A stretch of 64,000 nt of DNA. Source: Mycolicibacterium doricum (lineage in GTDB: Bacteria; Actinomycetota; Actinomycetes; Mycobacteriales; Mycobacteriaceae). Below are positions 39,049-49,620 of the stretch, one piece after another. The position numbers and the translations under genes are program-made. Under the pieces are notes generated by a model. That model did no database searches. It was not told where the DNA came from and saw only the letters and a program-made list of their open reading frames with translations. The number at the start of each line of letters is the position of its first letter. Within the stretch, counting starts at the first letter, position 1. Location: positions 2,046,001 to 2,110,000 of the forward strand of contig NZ_AP022605.1 in assembly GCF_010728155.1 (NCBI RefSeq), in the 5' to 3' direction.

Positions 39049-41385
39049 CTAGCGGAACACCCCAGGCAGGCTCAGCGCTGCCATCGTGTCGTCGGCCAAC
39101 GGGTTGTCGTGGACCATGTATGTCCACGTGGAGGTGGGCCGCGCGAGTTTGGACAGGTCGACGCCGCGTTCGTCGTCGAAGGACGGTGCCGTCTCGAACG
39201 TCTGCTGGGCCGCCTCGATCGCGTCGGCGGCCAGCGAGGCGAACGCGTCGACGGCCATCCGGTGGAATTCGTCGAGCGGGTTCTGCCGTCCGAGTCCCCG
39301 CAAGTGGATGCTCTCCCGGATGTCGGCGAGGTATGCGAGGTGCTCACACCAGCCGCGGTCGAGGTGGTACAGCATGATCAGCCGGCAGATCCGTTCCAGC
39401 CGTTCCTCCGAGAGCGCCTCGGCCAGTTCGGCGTACCGCTTCGGCGACAGCTGGGCGAGCTCGTCGCGGGCAGCCGGCGTGCGCAGCAAGGTGTCTCGAC
39501 GTTCGACGATGATCGCGCGCTGCTGGGCGGTGAGCTCGTTGTACCGCCAGGTGTTGGCGTGCACGTCGAGCAGCCGACCCTCGGCCACCCGCTGGGCGTG
39601 GTCGAGCAGCGCGGCCGCCTTGTCGGCGAGTACCCGACCGTTCTCGTCGGCCTGCATGGGACGCTTGTTCGGTTCGAGGTGGGCCAGCACCAGTTGGTCC
39701 TCCCAGCTGGAGAAGAACACCGAGGAACCGGGGTCACCCTGGCGGCCGGCGCGGCCGCGCAGCTGGTTGTCGAGCCGCTGGGTGTTGTGGCGGCCGGTGC
39801 CGACGACGTGCAGACCGCCGAGTTCGGCGACGCGCTGCTGTTCGGCGGCGTGGTCTTCTGCATCGGATCCGCCGAGCCGGATGTCGGTGCCCCGTCCGGC
39901 CATCTGGGTGCTGACAGTGACGGCACCGAGCTTGCCGGCCTCGGCGATGACGCGGGCCTCCTCGGCGTCGTTCTTGGCGTTGAGCACCACGGCAGGCACC
40001 CCGCGCTTGACCAGCTTCTCGTGCAGCTCTTCGGATTCCGCGACGTCGTGGGTGCCGACGAGCACCGGTTGGCCGGTCTTGTGAACCTCCTGGATGTGCT
40101 CGATGATCGCGTCGATCTTGGCTGCCGCGGTGACGTACACCCGGTCGGATTCGTCTTCGCGGACGTTGGGCATGTTCGGCTCGATCGGCGACACGCCCAG
40201 TTTGTAGAACTGCCGGAGCTGTTCACCGGCGGCCAACGCGGTGCCGGTCATACCGCACACGGTCGGGTACTTGTTGATCAACGCCTGCACGGTGATGGTG
40301 TCGAGCACCTCGCCGGTCTCGGTGGTCGCGATCCCCTCCTTGGCCTCTACGGCCGCCTGCAGACCGTCGGGCCAGCGCTGCAGCTGGGCGATCCGACCGC
40401 GGGAGGAGTTGATCAGATGCACGGCGTCGTCCCGCACGATGTAGTGCACGTCGCGCTGGAGTAGGACGTGCGCGTGCAGGGCGACGTTCACCTCCGTCAG
40501 CGTCGTGCCGACATGCTCTTCGGAGTAGAGATCGATGCCGCCGAGTTTCGCCTCGAGTTTTCGGGCACCCTGGTCGGTGAGGTGCACGTTGCGGCTGTCG
40601 GCGTCGGTGTCGTAGTCACGACCCGGGGTCAGCTCGCCGACCATGCGGATCAGCTCGACGCGCGGGGTCTCGCGGTGGCTCGTGCCCGCCAGCACCAGCG
40701 GTACGAGCGCCTCGTCCACGAGGACGGAGTCGGCTTCGTCGATGAGCGCGACATCGGGGTTCGGCGACACCAGGTCGGCGACGTCGGTGACGAGCTGGTC
40801 GCGCAGGACGTCGAAACCTATCTCGTTGACCGAGGCGTAGGTGACGTCGCAGGTGTAGGCGTCGCGACGCTCCTCGGCCGTCGACTCGGCGGTGATCCAT
40901 CCGACAGTCAGGCCCATGGCCTCGATGAGGGGGCCCATCCATTCGGCGTCGCGGCGGGCTAGGTAGTCGTTGATCGTGATGACGTGCACGCTGCGGCCGC
41001 CGAGGGCGTAACCGGCCGCCGCGATCGCCCCGGACAGCGTCTTGCCCTCGCCGGTGGCCATCTCGACGACGTCGCCGGCCAGCATGCGCAGCGCACCGAG
41101 CAGCTGGACGTCGAACGGACGCAGTGAGGTGGAGCGCTCGGCGGCTTCGCGCGCGATGGCAAGGAACTGCGGGATGTCGGCCGACTCGGAGAGAGCCTCG
41201 AGTCGCAGCAGTTCGGCGGCTTTGCGCAACTGTTCGTCGTCGAGGTCGGCGGCTTTGGTCGCGTAGTCGGCCGACGCCTTCACCTGTGCCAGCGACCGGC
41301 TCTGGTTCTTCTCGGTGGCGGCGCCGAGCAGCTTCCAGAACTTGCCGCTCAGGCGGCCGGGGGTGCGTGTCGTCGTCTTGGGCAC
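39049..41385 (-). CDS. secA2: Accessory preprotein translocase ATPase SecA2
   Basis: The 778-residue ATPase drives export of a subset of proteins in mycobacteria, working with the main Sec machinery. It has Walker [14 protein letters not shown] (about 108-120), Walker [12 protein letters not shown] (about 205), the C-terminal [14 protein letters not shown] and the second ATPase segment [13 protein letters not shown]. It is shorter than SecA1 and lacks its zinc-binding C-terminal tail, as expected. The GTG at 41385 matches the family start VPKTT; longer frames run into the GNAT gene. Confidence 0.94.
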   Translation of the reverse strand: MPKTTTRTPGRLSGKFWKLLGAATEKNQSRSLAQVKASADYATKAADLDDEQLRKAAELLRLEALSESADIPQFLAIAREAAERSTSLRPFDVQLLGALRMLAGDVVEMATGEGKTLSGAIAAAGYALGGRSVHVITINDYLARRDAEWMGPLIEAMGLTVGWITAESTAEERRDAYTCDVTYASVNEIGFDVLRDQLVTDVADLVSPNPDVALIDEADSVLVDEALVPLVLAGTSHRETPRVELIRMVGELTPGRDYDTDADSRNVHLTDQGARKLEAKLGGIDLYSEEHVGTTLTEVNVALHAHVLLQRDVHYIVRDDAVHLINSSRGRIAQLQRWPDGLQAAVEAKEGIATTETGEVLDTITVQALINKYPTVCGMTGTALAAGEQLRQFYKLGVSPIEPNMPNVREDESDRVYVTAAAKIDAIIEHIQEVHKTGQPVLVGTHDVAESEELHEKLVKRGVPAVVLNAKNDAEEARVIAEAGKLGAVTVSTQMAGRGTDIRLGGSDAEDHAAEQQRVAELGGLHVVGTGRHNTQRLDNQLRGRAGRQGDPGSSVFFSSWEDQLVLAHLEPNKRPMQADENGRVLADKAAALLDHAQRVAEGRLLDVHANTWRYNELTAQQRAIIVERRDTLLRTPAARDELAQLSPKRYAELAEALSEERLERICRLIMLYHLDRGWCEHLAYLADIRESIHLRGLGRQNPLDEFHRMAVDAFASLAADAIEAAQQTFETAPSFDDERGVDLSKLARPTSTWTYMVHDNPLADDTMAALSLPGVFR

Positions 41386-41389
41386 ACGT

Positions 41390-42235
41390 TTACGGTACGC
41401 GGAACTCGACGACGACCGAATCACCCACCGGCATGAAACCCAGCCGCCGATAGACGCGGTTACTCGTCGCGTTGTCGACGTCGGCGAACAGCACCACCTG
41501 CTCGGCGCCCGCACCGAGCGCCCACCGGCAGGCCTCGGCGGTCACCGCTGCGCCGAACCCGCGACCGCGCACCTCCGGCGCGGTGTACACCGGTCCGATC
41601 CGGGACACGCCGGCCGCCGGCGGGCGCACCGCGGCCATACTCACCGGCGCGCCGTCCGCGGTCCACAACAGGTAGACGTTGCCGACCTCGCGTGCGGTCT
41701 CGAGCGTCGCCTGCGCCCGGGAAGGATCTGGGGTGTGCCCGAACGCCTCGGCGGCGAACTCGCATTGGTACTTGACGAGGAGCCGGTCGTCGGCTTTGCG
41801 CGTGATGCGGTGCACTCCCGGAACGCCGGAAGGGGCCGTCAGTGTCCCCAGCCGGTACAGCCGCTCGGTGGTGAAGGCGCTCTGTTCAGCGCCGGTGACC
41901 GCGCACCACTGGTGGGCGAACGGTTCGGCGACCTCGCATGGACCGCGCACACCGGGCAGAGTCATCCCGGCAGCCACCATGTCGGCGACCACCTCCGCGG
42001 GCGGCGCCGCGAATAGTCCACCGCACAGCAGCGGCAGCGGCGGCGTGCGGATCGCGGCCCCGAGCAGTTCGGCGCCGTCGCCGTCCCAGACGGTCAGCAA
42101 CACCGGCGTGTGGTCGGCCGGCACCCGTTCGCGCAGCAGCGCCAGCTCAATGGTGTGCACCATCGGCCGGCGCGCATACCAGGCCGCCGCGACCGATGCG
42201 AAGTCGTCGACGTCCGAATGGAGGCGCAGGGGCAT
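41390..42235 (-). CDS. GNAT-family N-acetyltransferase
   Basis: The 281-residue protein has a C-terminal GNAT domain with motif [21 protein letters not shown] (acetyl-CoA pyrophosphate loop R-G-R-G-F-G), and motif [15 protein letters not shown]. The N-terminal half may be a second, degenerate GNAT fold. The substrate is unknown. It ends five bases before secA2 and is probably cotranscribed with it. In M. tuberculosis ilvG lies near this place, so this is a local difference. Confidence 0.85.
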   Translation of the reverse strand: MPLRLHSDVDDFASVAAAWYARRPMVHTIELALLRERVPADHTPVLLTVWDGDGAELLGAAIRTPPLPLLCGGLFAAPPAEVVADMVAAGMTLPGVRGPCEVAEPFAHQWCAVTGAEQSAFTTERLYRLGTLTAPSGVPGVHRITRKADDRLLVKYQCEFAAEAFGHTPDPSRAQATLETAREVGNVYLLWTADGAPVSMAAVRPPAAGVSRIGPVYTAPEVRGRGFGAAVTAEACRWALGAGAEQVVLFADVDNATSNRVYRRLGFMPVGDSVVVEFRVP

Positions 42236-42390
42236 ACGCCCAGCATGGCGGCGAGCGGAAGATCATGAAACCTGTCGACCCTGGCGGCTATTCCACGGCA
42301 GGGACGTCGGTCGTTGTCGTCCGCCGACTCGCCCACACAGGTCGAACCTCTGGAACAGCTCCGGGCGGTGTATAGCGGTACCTTGCCCGA

Positions 42391-44310
42391 ATGGAAATGT
42401 TCAGCCCGTCGCTCGATTGGGGCAGTGAGCTGTGGACTTCGCTGTTGTGGGTGGCCCGGTGGTGGGTCTATTCGGCGGTGGCCACACTGTCGGCGCTGGC
42501 AGCGATCGTCCGGTTGACCACCTGGGGCCGGCAGTTCTGGCGCGTGACCCGCGGCTACTTCACGGGTCCGGAAAGCGTGGTTGTGTGGGCATGGCTGGCA
42601 GGCATCCTGCTGATGGTCGTGGCTGGCGTGCGGCTGTCGGTGCTGTTCAGCTTCCAGGGCAACGACATGATGACCAGCTTCCAGGTCATCGCCGCCGGGC
42701 TGGGCTCCGACAACCCGGCCGTGCGGGAATCGGGCGCAGACGGCTTCTGGCTGTCGATGGGCGTCTTCACGGTGCTGGCCGTCCTCAACATCTCGCTGAT
42801 CATGCTCGACATCCTGGTCACGCAACGGTTCATGCTGCGGTGGCGCACGTGGCTGACCGACCAACTCACCGGCGACTGGCTCGACGGTAAGGCGTACTAC
42901 CGCGCTCGATTCATCGACGACACGATCGACAACCCGGATCAGCGCATCCAGACCGACATTGACATCTTCACCGCCGGTGTGGGTTCGTTGCCGAACACTC
43001 CCTCCAACAGCTCGGGCAACACCTTGCTGTTCGGCGCGATCGCGTCGATCCTGTCGATGATCTCGTTCACCGCGATCTTGTGGGAGCTGTCGGGCTCTCT
43101 CACGCTTCCGCTGATCGGGGTGGAGCTGCCGCGAGCGATCTTCTGGATCGGCATCGTCTGGGTCCTATTCGCCACCGTCGTCGCGTTCTGGATCGGCCGG
43201 CCGATCATCGGATTGGCGTTCAACAACGAGAAGTTCAACGCCGTGTTCCGCTACGCGCTGGTCCGCCTGCGGGATGCAGCGGAGGCGGTGGCGTTCTACC
43301 GCGGTGAGCTCGCCGAGCGCACTGGGTTGCGGCGCCGATTCGCGCCGATCGTCGAGAACTACAAACGCTATGTCAACCGGATGGCGAAGTTCGTCGGCTG
43401 GAACCTCTCGATCACCCAGGCCCAGGAGCTCATTCCCTACCTCGTGCAGTTCCCCCGGTTCTACAGCGGTGAGATTACGCTGGGGCAGCTCACCCAGACC
43501 GCGGACGCGTTCCGCCAGATCACCACCGGCCTGTCGTTCTTCCGAAATGCCTACGACCAGTTCGCCGGCTACCGGGCGGCGATCATCCGTCTGCACGGCC
43601 TGGTGATCGCCAACGAGGAGGGTCGCGCGTTGCCTACCCTGGACGTGGCCGCATCGACCGGCGGGGTGGTCCGCCTCGACGACGTCGAGATTCGGACCCC
43701 GGATGGCAAGCAGCTCATCGAGCCGCTTGACCTGACCCTGGAGCCCGGCGAGGCCTTGGTCGTCACCGGACGGTCCGGGACCGGTAAGACGACGCTGCTG
43801 CGCAGCCTCGGACAGTTGTGGCCGTACGCGTCGGGTTCGCTCGCTCGGCCGGAGGGCCAGAACGCGACGATGTTCCTGTCCCAACTGCCCTATGTCCCGC
43901 TCGGTGACCTGCGCGGCGTGGTGAGCTATCCGTCGGGGGCCGGCTCGATCGACGACACGAGGTTGCGGGAGGCACTGAACAAGGTCGCGCTGCCGCATCT
44001 GGCCGACCGGCTCGACGAGGTTCAGGACTGGGCAAAGGTGCTGTCTCCGGGTGAGCAGCAGCGCGTGGCGTTCGCCCGCATCCTGTTGACCAAACCGAAG
44101 GCGGTGTTTCTCGACGAGTCCACTTCCGCGCTCGACGAAGGCCTGGAGTTGATGCTCTACCAGCTGGTCCGTAGCGAGTTGCCCGACACGATTCTGGTCA
44201 GTGTCAGCCACCGAAGCACCGTCGAACAGCACCACAGCCGAGTACTGCACTTGCTCGGAGACGGTCAGTGGCAAGTGGGCGAGGTCGGCGAGGTCGGCGC
44301 ACGCTCGTAG
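42391..44310 (+). CDS. bacA: BacA/SbmA-like ABC transporter (Rv1819c-type)
   Basis: The 639-residue protein fuses an SbmA/BacA membrane domain (about 20-400) to an ATPase domain. That domain has Walker [10 protein letters not shown] (about 460), the modified signature LSPGEQQR (about 551) and Walker [12 protein letters not shown]. The M. tuberculosis orthologue imports vitamin B12, bleomycin and other hydrophilic solutes into the cell despite its exporter-like fold. The length equals the orthologue. The C-terminus carries a 9-bp in-frame repeat (VGEVGEVG). Confidence 0.92.
   Translation: MEMFSPSLDWGSELWTSLLWVARWWVYSAVATLSALAAIVRLTTWGRQFWRVTRGYFTGPESVVVWAWLAGILLMVVAGVRLSVLFSFQGNDMMTSFQVIAAGLGSDNPAVRESGADGFWLSMGVFTVLAVLNISLIMLDILVTQRFMLRWRTWLTDQLTGDWLDGKAYYRARFIDDTIDNPDQRIQTDIDIFTAGVGSLPNTPSNSSGNTLLFGAIASILSMISFTAILWELSGSLTLPLIGVELPRAIFWIGIVWVLFATVVAFWIGRPIIGLAFNNEKFNAVFRYALVRLRDAAEAVAFYRGELAERTGLRRRFAPIVENYKRYVNRMAKFVGWNLSITQAQELIPYLVQFPRFYSGEITLGQLTQTADAFRQITTGLSFFRNAYDQFAGYRAAIIRLHGLVIANEEGRALPTLDVAASTGGVVRLDDVEIRTPDGKQLIEPLDLTLEPGEALVVTGRSGTGKTTLLRSLGQLWPYASGSLARPEGQNATMFLSQLPYVPLGDLRGVVSYPSGAGSIDDTRLREALNKVALPHLADRLDEVQDWAKVLSPGEQQRVAFARILLTKPKAVFLDESTSALDEGLELMLYQLVRSELPDTILVSVSHRSTVEQHHSRVLHLLGDGQWQVGEVGEVGARS
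44278..44295. repeat. 9-bp tandem duplication at the bacA 3' end
   Basis: GGCGAGGTC is repeated twice and continues as GGCG, giving the C-terminal VGEVGEVG. It is in frame and lies a few codons before the stop. Confidence 0.75.
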
Positions 44311-44326
44311 TCGGGTTGCCCCCAGT

Positions 44327-44345
44327 GCCTGTTTGATCCACAGGC
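44327..44345 (+). terminator. Possible terminator after bacA
   Basis: GCCTGT and ACAGGC arms flank a seven-base loop 17 bases after the stop. The stem is only six base pairs and no U-tract follows, so it is a weak call. The rest of 44346-44567 shows no supported gene. Confidence 0.35.
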
Positions 44346-44567
44346 TGGCGTGGGTGGAGGTCTGGGTGGGTGGTTGGTGTCGGGGGCGGATTACCCGGCG
44401 CTGGTGTCGGCGGCCGAAGGATGGACGCGGGTGGAAACCGCGGCGGCGCGTAAGCAGGCCACCATGGCCTGTTGGGTGCTTGTCCTGGGCGGCAGGGTGA
44501 TCCGGCTGCGACACTGCGGAAACCGACGTGCGCCGTCGATCCCGATGTCGAACTCCTCGGCTGACCG

Positions 44568-45242
44568 TCAGGCAGCGCCGGCGGTGATCACGACGCCCTG
44601 TCCGGCCTGCTGGGTGGCCGCCTGCCAGGACACCGCCGCCGGGAATTGACCCCAGGTGCTGTTGAACATCCCGATGATCACCGCGCGAGCGTCCGGGGTG
44701 TTGGTGTAAACCGGGCCACCCGAGTCGCCCTTCTTGCTCACCACTCCGTTGGCCATGGTGAACCATCCGTTGTTGACCGCCTCGACGACACCGCAGCTCT
44801 CCCCGGTCATAACTCCGAAGTGACACACCGGCATCCCCCTGGTGGGCACCACCGAGGCGTCCGCCACCAGTGCCCGACCACTCGGGAGGAGGTTGTTCGC
44901 CTGCACCTCGGGCGCCAGCGCGATGGTCTGCCAGTCAGAGATCTGGTGGTTGACGTCGATGGTCGTGCCGTCGGGCGTGTTGTCCTGGAAACCCGTCTGG
45001 ACCCCGATGACATTGCCGCCGGAATCGCTGACCGCTCCGCTTCCGCGACAGTGACCAGCGGTGTAGGCCACCCGCTGCTGCGGATCGACGAATCCCAACG
45101 TGCACACGTTGGTGTCCTGACGGACCTCCATACCGGGAAAGACGACTGCGCCCGGGTCGGCGTCGACCGGGGCCAGCGGCGCCAACAAGGCAGCAAACGG
45201 TGCCGCGACCGCGGCCAGCACACTCAGCAGGTGTCGGCGCAC
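44568..45242 (-). CDS. Secreted trypsin-like serine protease (Rv1815-type)
   Basis: The 224-residue precursor has a signal peptide (about 1-28, AAVAAPFAALLAPLAPVDAD) and a chymotrypsin-fold domain with the triad His64 (AYTAGHC), probably Asp103, and Ser174 (KKGDSGGPVY). Four cysteines (47, 65, 140, 150) fit two disulfides. It resembles Rv1815, a secreted conserved protein of unknown substrate. The GTG at 45242 has AAGGGAGC upstream. It is convergent with bacA. Confidence 0.85.
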   Translation of the reverse strand: MRRHLLSVLAAVAAPFAALLAPLAPVDADPGAVVFPGMEVRQDTNVCTLGFVDPQQRVAYTAGHCRGSGAVSDSGGNVIGVQTGFQDNTPDGTTIDVNHQISDWQTIALAPEVQANNLLPSGRALVADASVVPTRGMPVCHFGVMTGESCGVVEAVNNGWFTMANGVVSKKGDSGGPVYTNTPDARAVIIGMFNSTWGQFPAAVSWQAATQQAGQGVVITAGAA

Positions 45243-45538
45243 ATCTGCTCCCTTCCGACGGTTACAGCGAGTGCGACCTCGATTGAGCGGCCGCTTGTGT
45301 GCTCTATCGGAGGCTCGTGCGTTCACGTTACGGAAGCATCACGGTCACCGCAGGGCAGGTCACGAATCGAACCCGAGGCCGAGCGCATCGAGGGTCCGCA
45401 GGAACACGTCGCGCCGACCGGCCGAAGTGGGCCGGCCGGTCGAGCGTCGGCACCACGCGCCGTTCGAGGCAGACGTCGGCATCCTGTCGAGATTCTTCAT
45501 GCCGAGGCGCTCGAGGACCTCGAGCTGCCCGGCGAATA

Positions 45539-46690
45539 TCAGGGCCGCTGCCGCGCGGGCGCCCGCCCACCGGCGAATCGGGCCAGTACGGGCCCGACCA
45601 TGGCGAGGATGAACACGTACGGTGTGGCGACCGCCTCGAGTCCCTCCACGCTTGCGCCGACGAGCCCGATTATCACCAGCGAGAACTCCCCGCGCGCAAT
45701 CAATGCCGTCCCCGCACGTAGCTGACCGGGCCGCGCAACCCCGTCGCGGCGGGCGGCGAACTGCCCGGTGATCACCTTCGTGACCGCAGTGACCGCCGCC
45801 AGCGCGAACGCAACGGGCAGCATGGGCAGCAGTGCGGCGGGATCCACCGACACCCCGATGGCGAGAAAGAAGATGGCCGCGAACAGGTCACGCAGCGGGG
45901 TGAGGACGGTGCGGGCGCGCTCGGCCGCCTCGCCGGTAAGGGTCAGCCCGACGAGAAACGCCCCGACCGCGGCCGAGGCGTGGATGAACTCGGCAAGCGC
46001 TGCAACGATGAGCGTGAGACCCAGGACGCGCAACAGCAGTTGCTCGTTGTCCGGGTGGGCGACCAGTCGCCCGACGTGGTGGCCCCAGCGGTAGGACACC
46101 ACGAACGCCATCGCCAACGCGCCGATAGCGATCGCCATCCCGAACACCGCCTGCAGGAACGTGCCGCCGGCGGCGAGCACGGCCAGCAGCGGCAGATACG
46201 CCGCCATCGCGAAATCCTCGAGCACCAGGATCGACAAAACCGAGGGCGTCTCGCGGTTACCGAGCCGGCGCAGGTCGGACAGCAGCCGGGCGATGACGCC
46301 CGACGACGAAATCCACGTCACACCCGCGAGCGCGAGGATGCCGACACCGTCCAGGCCGATCAACCAGCCGGCGACGGCACCGGGGGCCGCGTTCAGCACG
46401 AGGTCCAGCCACGCCGAGGGCAGGTGCCTGCGCAGGCTGCTGGCAAACTCCCCTATCGAGAACTCCAGCCCGAGGGTCAGCAGTAACAGGACGACGCCGA
46501 TAGACGCACTGGTCTCGACGAACCCGCCTGCGGCCGGCAGCGGCACCAGCCCGCCCTCCCCCAGTGCCAGCCCCGCGGCCAGGTAAAGCGGAATCGGGGA
46601 AAGGGCGAAACGGCGGGCGATGGTGCCGAGTACCGTCAGCGCAGCCAGGATGGCGCCGAGCTCCAGCAACAGCGTCGCGGAGACCTCCAC
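45539..46690 (-). CDS. K+/H+ antiporter membrane subunit (CPA2, KhtU-like)
   Basis: The 383-residue protein has about 12 membrane helices of the CPA2 family (LGLEFSIGEF, then GAFLVGLTLTG and FFLAIGVSVDP). It lacks the C-terminal RCK domain found in KefB/C; the regulatory TrkA-C protein is a separate gene three bases upstream. This split is typical of KhtTU-type exchangers, which extrude K+ when the cell is loaded. The ion specificity is inferred. Confidence 0.85.
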   Translation of the reverse strand: MEVSATLLLELGAILAALTVLGTIARRFALSPIPLYLAAGLALGEGGLVPLPAAGGFVETSASIGVVLLLLTLGLEFSIGEFASSLRRHLPSAWLDLVLNAAPGAVAGWLIGLDGVGILALAGVTWISSSGVIARLLSDLRRLGNRETPSVLSILVLEDFAMAAYLPLLAVLAAGGTFLQAVFGMAIAIGALAMAFVVSYRWGHHVGRLVAHPDNEQLLLRVLGLTLIVAALAEFIHASAAVGAFLVGLTLTGEAAERARTVLTPLRDLFAAIFFLAIGVSVDPAALLPMLPVAFALAAVTAVTKVITGQFAARRDGVARPGQLRAGTALIARGEFSLVIIGLVGASVEGLEAVATPYVFILAMVGPVLARFAGGRAPARQRP

Positions 46691-46693
46691 CGA

Positions 46694-47227
46694 TCAGCCT
46701 TGTCCGGGTGGACCGGGCTGGTGTGTTTCGCCTCCGTGCCCCTGGCTAACGATGAGTTCCACACCGGCAAGGCCCTCGTCGGTACCGATCACCACCAGCA
46801 CGTCACCGGCGCGCAGGACGGTGGCGGGACCCGGTGACGCCAGGACCTCCTCGTCGCGGACGATCGCGACGATGGACGCGCCGGTGCGGGTGCGGGCCCG
46901 GGTGTCTCCGAGGGGCCGGTCGACGAAGGGGCTACTCGCCCGCACCGAGACCTGGCCGGCGTTGAGTCCGGGGACTTCGCGCGTGAGGTCGGCGAACCGC
47001 TCTGCGATCCGCGGTGCACCGAGGATCTGCGCCAACGCCTCGGCTTCCTCACCGGTCAGCCGGAACACCTGCTGTGCCTGGTCGGGGTCCTCCTTCGGGT
47101 AGACCACCACCTCGAAATCCCCTGTGCGTCGGGCCACGACGCCGATGCGGTCTCCGTCGCGGTTGTCGAACTCGAACCGCAGCCCGACACCGGGCAGCAG
47201 AACCTCTTTGACGTCCATGGGGTCCAT
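46694..47227 (-). CDS. TrkA-C (RCK_C) regulatory subunit of the antiporter (KhtT-like)
   Basis: The 177-residue protein has an N-terminal domain of about 80 residues and a C-terminal RCK_C domain (DRPLGDTRARTRTGASIVAIV, about 103-123, then GDVLVVIGTDEG). KhtT proteins bind a nucleotide and gate the CPA2 antiporter. The gene is three bases upstream of the antiporter gene, so the two form one operon. An ATG three codons into the frame may be the true start. Confidence 0.82.
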   Translation of the reverse strand: MDPMDVKEVLLPGVGLRFEFDNRDGDRIGVVARRTGDFEVVVYPKEDPDQAQQVFRLTGEEAEALAQILGAPRIAERFADLTREVPGLNAGQVSVRASSPFVDRPLGDTRARTRTGASIVAIVRDEEVLASPGPATVLRAGDVLVVIGTDEGLAGVELIVSQGHGGETHQPGPPGQG

Positions 47228-47318
47228 CTTGCTGCGCCGGCGCCGAAATCAGGCGCTAACCCGCGGCCGTGTCCTCGACACGTCGATCCCCGACCGGTTT
47301 CCGCCCGGCGGGCCGGTT

Positions 47319-48884
47319 CTATCGGAAACTGAGGATCTCGTCACCCCACGCTCTACGCAGTTCGCCGTCGAGGTCGTCGACCACCGTGTCCTCGCCGTCG
47401 ATCACCAGCGTGGCTCGATCGTCCGCCCGGTAGGGATGCCACGGGGGCGCCCCGCCCGGTTCGCCGGACGCGGCGAACCGCGTCCACCGGCCACGCATCC
47501 GCTGGGAGACGGCGGTACCCGCCTTCAGCCCACCGAGCTTGAATGTCGGATCTTTGGAACCGGCCACCAGATTGCCCCAGACGTAAGGCAACTCGGTCGC
47601 ATGTGCGGCGCCGAGGCGAAGCAGCCGAAGCATCGGGGTGGCGAAGTCGAAACGGTACAGGTAGACCGGCGCGACGGCACTGTGCCCCTCGGCGAACCAC
47701 ACCGACGGCATCCGGAAGCCGATGTCGCGGGCCACGCCCATCCCCCTCGCCTTCCCGCGCAGTCCCGAGTAGGCGTCGACCAGGTCGGCCTCCGAGGGGA
47801 TCTGCAGCCCCGGTTGCTCGGCGGCGATCTCGGCGAACATCGAGCTGATGGCCTGCGGTGTGATCGGCATCAGCGGCGACTTCATCCACCGGAACAGCGC
47901 GGCCTCGTGCTTATTCGTGCCGATGATCAGCGGCACCGGCAGAGAACCACCCGCTCGTGCCACCTTGATCGGCAAGTCGGGGACCAGGTCACCGTCGACA
48001 ATCGGCGCGAAGGCCAGCGTGCCCGGCGTGCGCACCGGAACCTCGTCGAAGAGGCGTTTGGAGGCGGCGATCACCGCGGGCAGCGGCGCCGCGACGAGAC
48101 GGTGGGCGTCGGCGGGCGATACGCCCACCCTGTCGAGGAACTGTTCGGCGGTGCGTCTCCCACGCTCAGCGCTGTACACCGACGTCGCCGGCGAACTCTG
48201 CGCGATGGCCGCGGAGAACAACCCCTGTGCAAGAGGACTCGTCATCAGCGTGGTGACGATGCCGCCACCCGCGGATTCCCCGAACAGCGTCACCCGCGCC
48301 GGGTCACCGCCGAACGCCGCGATGTTGTTGTGCACCCACTGCAGTGCGGCCAGCACGTCACGCAGGCCCGGGTTGGTGTCGAACCTGATGCGTGGCGTGG
48401 TGAACGCCGAGAGGTCGAGAAAACCGAACGCGCCGAGGCGGTAGTTGACCGTCACGACGACGACATCGCCACCGGAGGCCAGCGCCTTGCCATGGTACAG
48501 CGGCTGATTCGCCGAGCCGATGACATAGGCGCCCCCGTGCACCCACACCATCACCGGCTTCCGGTCGCCGGCGCCCGACGGGGTCCATACGTTGAGGCGC
48601 AGACTGTCCTCGCCCTGCACCCCACCGAGATCGAGGGGGATCCGCGGGTCGGTCGGCTGGGGACAGACCGGACCGACACGGCGCGCGTCGGCGACGTCGC
48701 GCCAGGGTTGCGGCGGTTCGGGGGCGCGCCAGCGGAGTTCGCCGACCGGGGCCGCGGCGTAGGGAATCCCCTTCCAGACCTTCACCACTCCGTCGTCGGT
48801 GCCGCGGAACGGCCCGTCCTCGGTATCGACCACGGGCTCGGCGATCGCGGTCCGGCCCGATGCCCCGGTTGATTCGGTCGTCAC
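47319..48884 (-). CDS. Type B carboxylesterase/para-nitrobenzyl esterase-like protein
   Basis: The 521-residue alpha/beta hydrolase has the oxyanion HGG (116-118, VWVHGGAY), the nucleophile Ser204 in GESAGGG and the early KGIPYAAAP segment of the family. A catalytic Glu (near 325) and His (near 430, AAHATELPYVWG) follow. It should hydrolyse short- to medium-chain esters in the cytosol; no signal peptide is present. It is oriented away from the SMR pair. Confidence 0.9.
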   Translation of the reverse strand: MTTESTGASGRTAIAEPVVDTEDGPFRGTDDGVVKVWKGIPYAAAPVGELRWRAPEPPQPWRDVADARRVGPVCPQPTDPRIPLDLGGVQGEDSLRLNVWTPSGAGDRKPVMVWVHGGAYVIGSANQPLYHGKALASGGDVVVVTVNYRLGAFGFLDLSAFTTPRIRFDTNPGLRDVLAALQWVHNNIAAFGGDPARVTLFGESAGGGIVTTLMTSPLAQGLFSAAIAQSSPATSVYSAERGRRTAEQFLDRVGVSPADAHRLVAAPLPAVIAASKRLFDEVPVRTPGTLAFAPIVDGDLVPDLPIKVARAGGSLPVPLIIGTNKHEAALFRWMKSPLMPITPQAISSMFAEIAAEQPGLQIPSEADLVDAYSGLRGKARGMGVARDIGFRMPSVWFAEGHSAVAPVYLYRFDFATPMLRLLRLGAAHATELPYVWGNLVAGSKDPTFKLGGLKAGTAVSQRMRGRWTRFAASGEPGGAPPWHPYRADDRATLVIDGEDTVVDDLDGELRRAWGDEILSFR

Positions 48885-48952
48885 GCAGCAGCACCCCCTG
48901 CGGTAAGCGTCGACCAGACCAGGCTACGCATCGAATCGGATAGGTTCGTGCA

Positions 48953-49297
48953 GTGCGAAAGCCAGTGCTGTTGACAGCAGCCATCGCCACCGAGGTCACC
49001 GCCACCCTCGCGCTGCGGGCATCCCAGGACCACTCGTGGTGGCTGGTCGTCGTGGTTGCCGGTTATCTGAGCGCATTCGCGCTCCTCGCCGCCGTCCTGC
49101 GGGCCGGGATGGCCGTCGGTGTGGCATACGGCATCTGGGGTGCCTCAGGCACCGCGGCGACCGCGGTGCTGGCCGCCGGCATCTTCGGCGATCCGTTCAC
49201 CTGGCCCATAGCCGTCGGCATCGCGCTGATCATCGGCGGGGTCCTGCTGGTGGAATTGGGCTCGCTGCAGAGGCCCGAAACGGTTGGCGGCCTGTGA
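48953..49297 (+). CDS. Small multidrug resistance (SMR) transporter subunit A
   Basis: The 114-residue protein has four membrane helices and the essential Glu at position 14 (IATEVTATLALRAS). The loop YGIWGASGTAATAVL and the last helix ALIIGGVLLVELG are SMR hallmarks. It starts with GTG and its TGA overlaps the ATG of a second SMR gene, so it is one half of a likely heterodimeric exporter of cationic drugs. Confidence 0.9.
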   Translation: MRKPVLLTAAIATEVTATLALRASQDHSWWLVVVVAGYLSAFALLAAVLRAGMAVGVAYGIWGASGTAATAVLAAGIFGDPFTWPIAVGIALIIGGVLLVELGSLQRPETVGGL

Positions 49298-49620
49298 TGT
49301 ATCTCGCACTCACCACCGCCATCGCGCTCGAGGTGCTCGCGACGCTGTGTCTGCGAGCCTCGGAGGGCTTCCGCAAGAAGGCGTGGATGGTGCCGGTGGT
49401 GATCGGCTACCTGGCGTCGTTCTACCTGCTGTGGCTGACCTTGTCGCTCGGCTTGCCCGTCGGTATCGCCTACGGCGTGTGGACAGCCTGCGGTGTCGCG
49501 ATCGTCGCCGTGCTCGCCCGCTTCCTGTTCGGCGAACGTCTCACCCCCACGATGGGGGCGGGTATCGCGCTCATCGTGGCGGGCGTGCTCACGATCGAGC
49601 TGGCCGGCCTCTCACATTGA
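49297..49620 (+). CDS. Small multidrug resistance (SMR) transporter subunit B
   Basis: The 107-residue protein has four membrane helices, Glu12 (AIALEVLATLCLR, the equivalent of Glu14) and the motif VGIAYGVWTACGV. Paired SMR genes (as in EbrAB or YkkCD) work as antiparallel heterodimers with opposite positive-charge bias in the loops. Its 3' end overlaps the MFS gene on the other strand by 32 bases. Confidence 0.9.
   Translation: MYLALTTAIALEVLATLCLRASEGFRKKAWMVPVVIGYLASFYLLWLTLSLGLPVGIAYGVWTACGVAIVAVLARFLFGERLTPTMGAGIALIVAGVLTIELAGLSH

Noticed and set aside
44346..44567. Possible HNH/13E12-type or other gene fragment (ADYPALVSAAEGWTRVE)
   Set aside because: The stretch is too short, has no catalytic motif and no start; not enough to name.
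45360..45385. tRNA T-arm-like GGTTCGATTC on the minus strand
   Set aside because: The flanking bases do not pair and no acceptor or anticodon arm is found.
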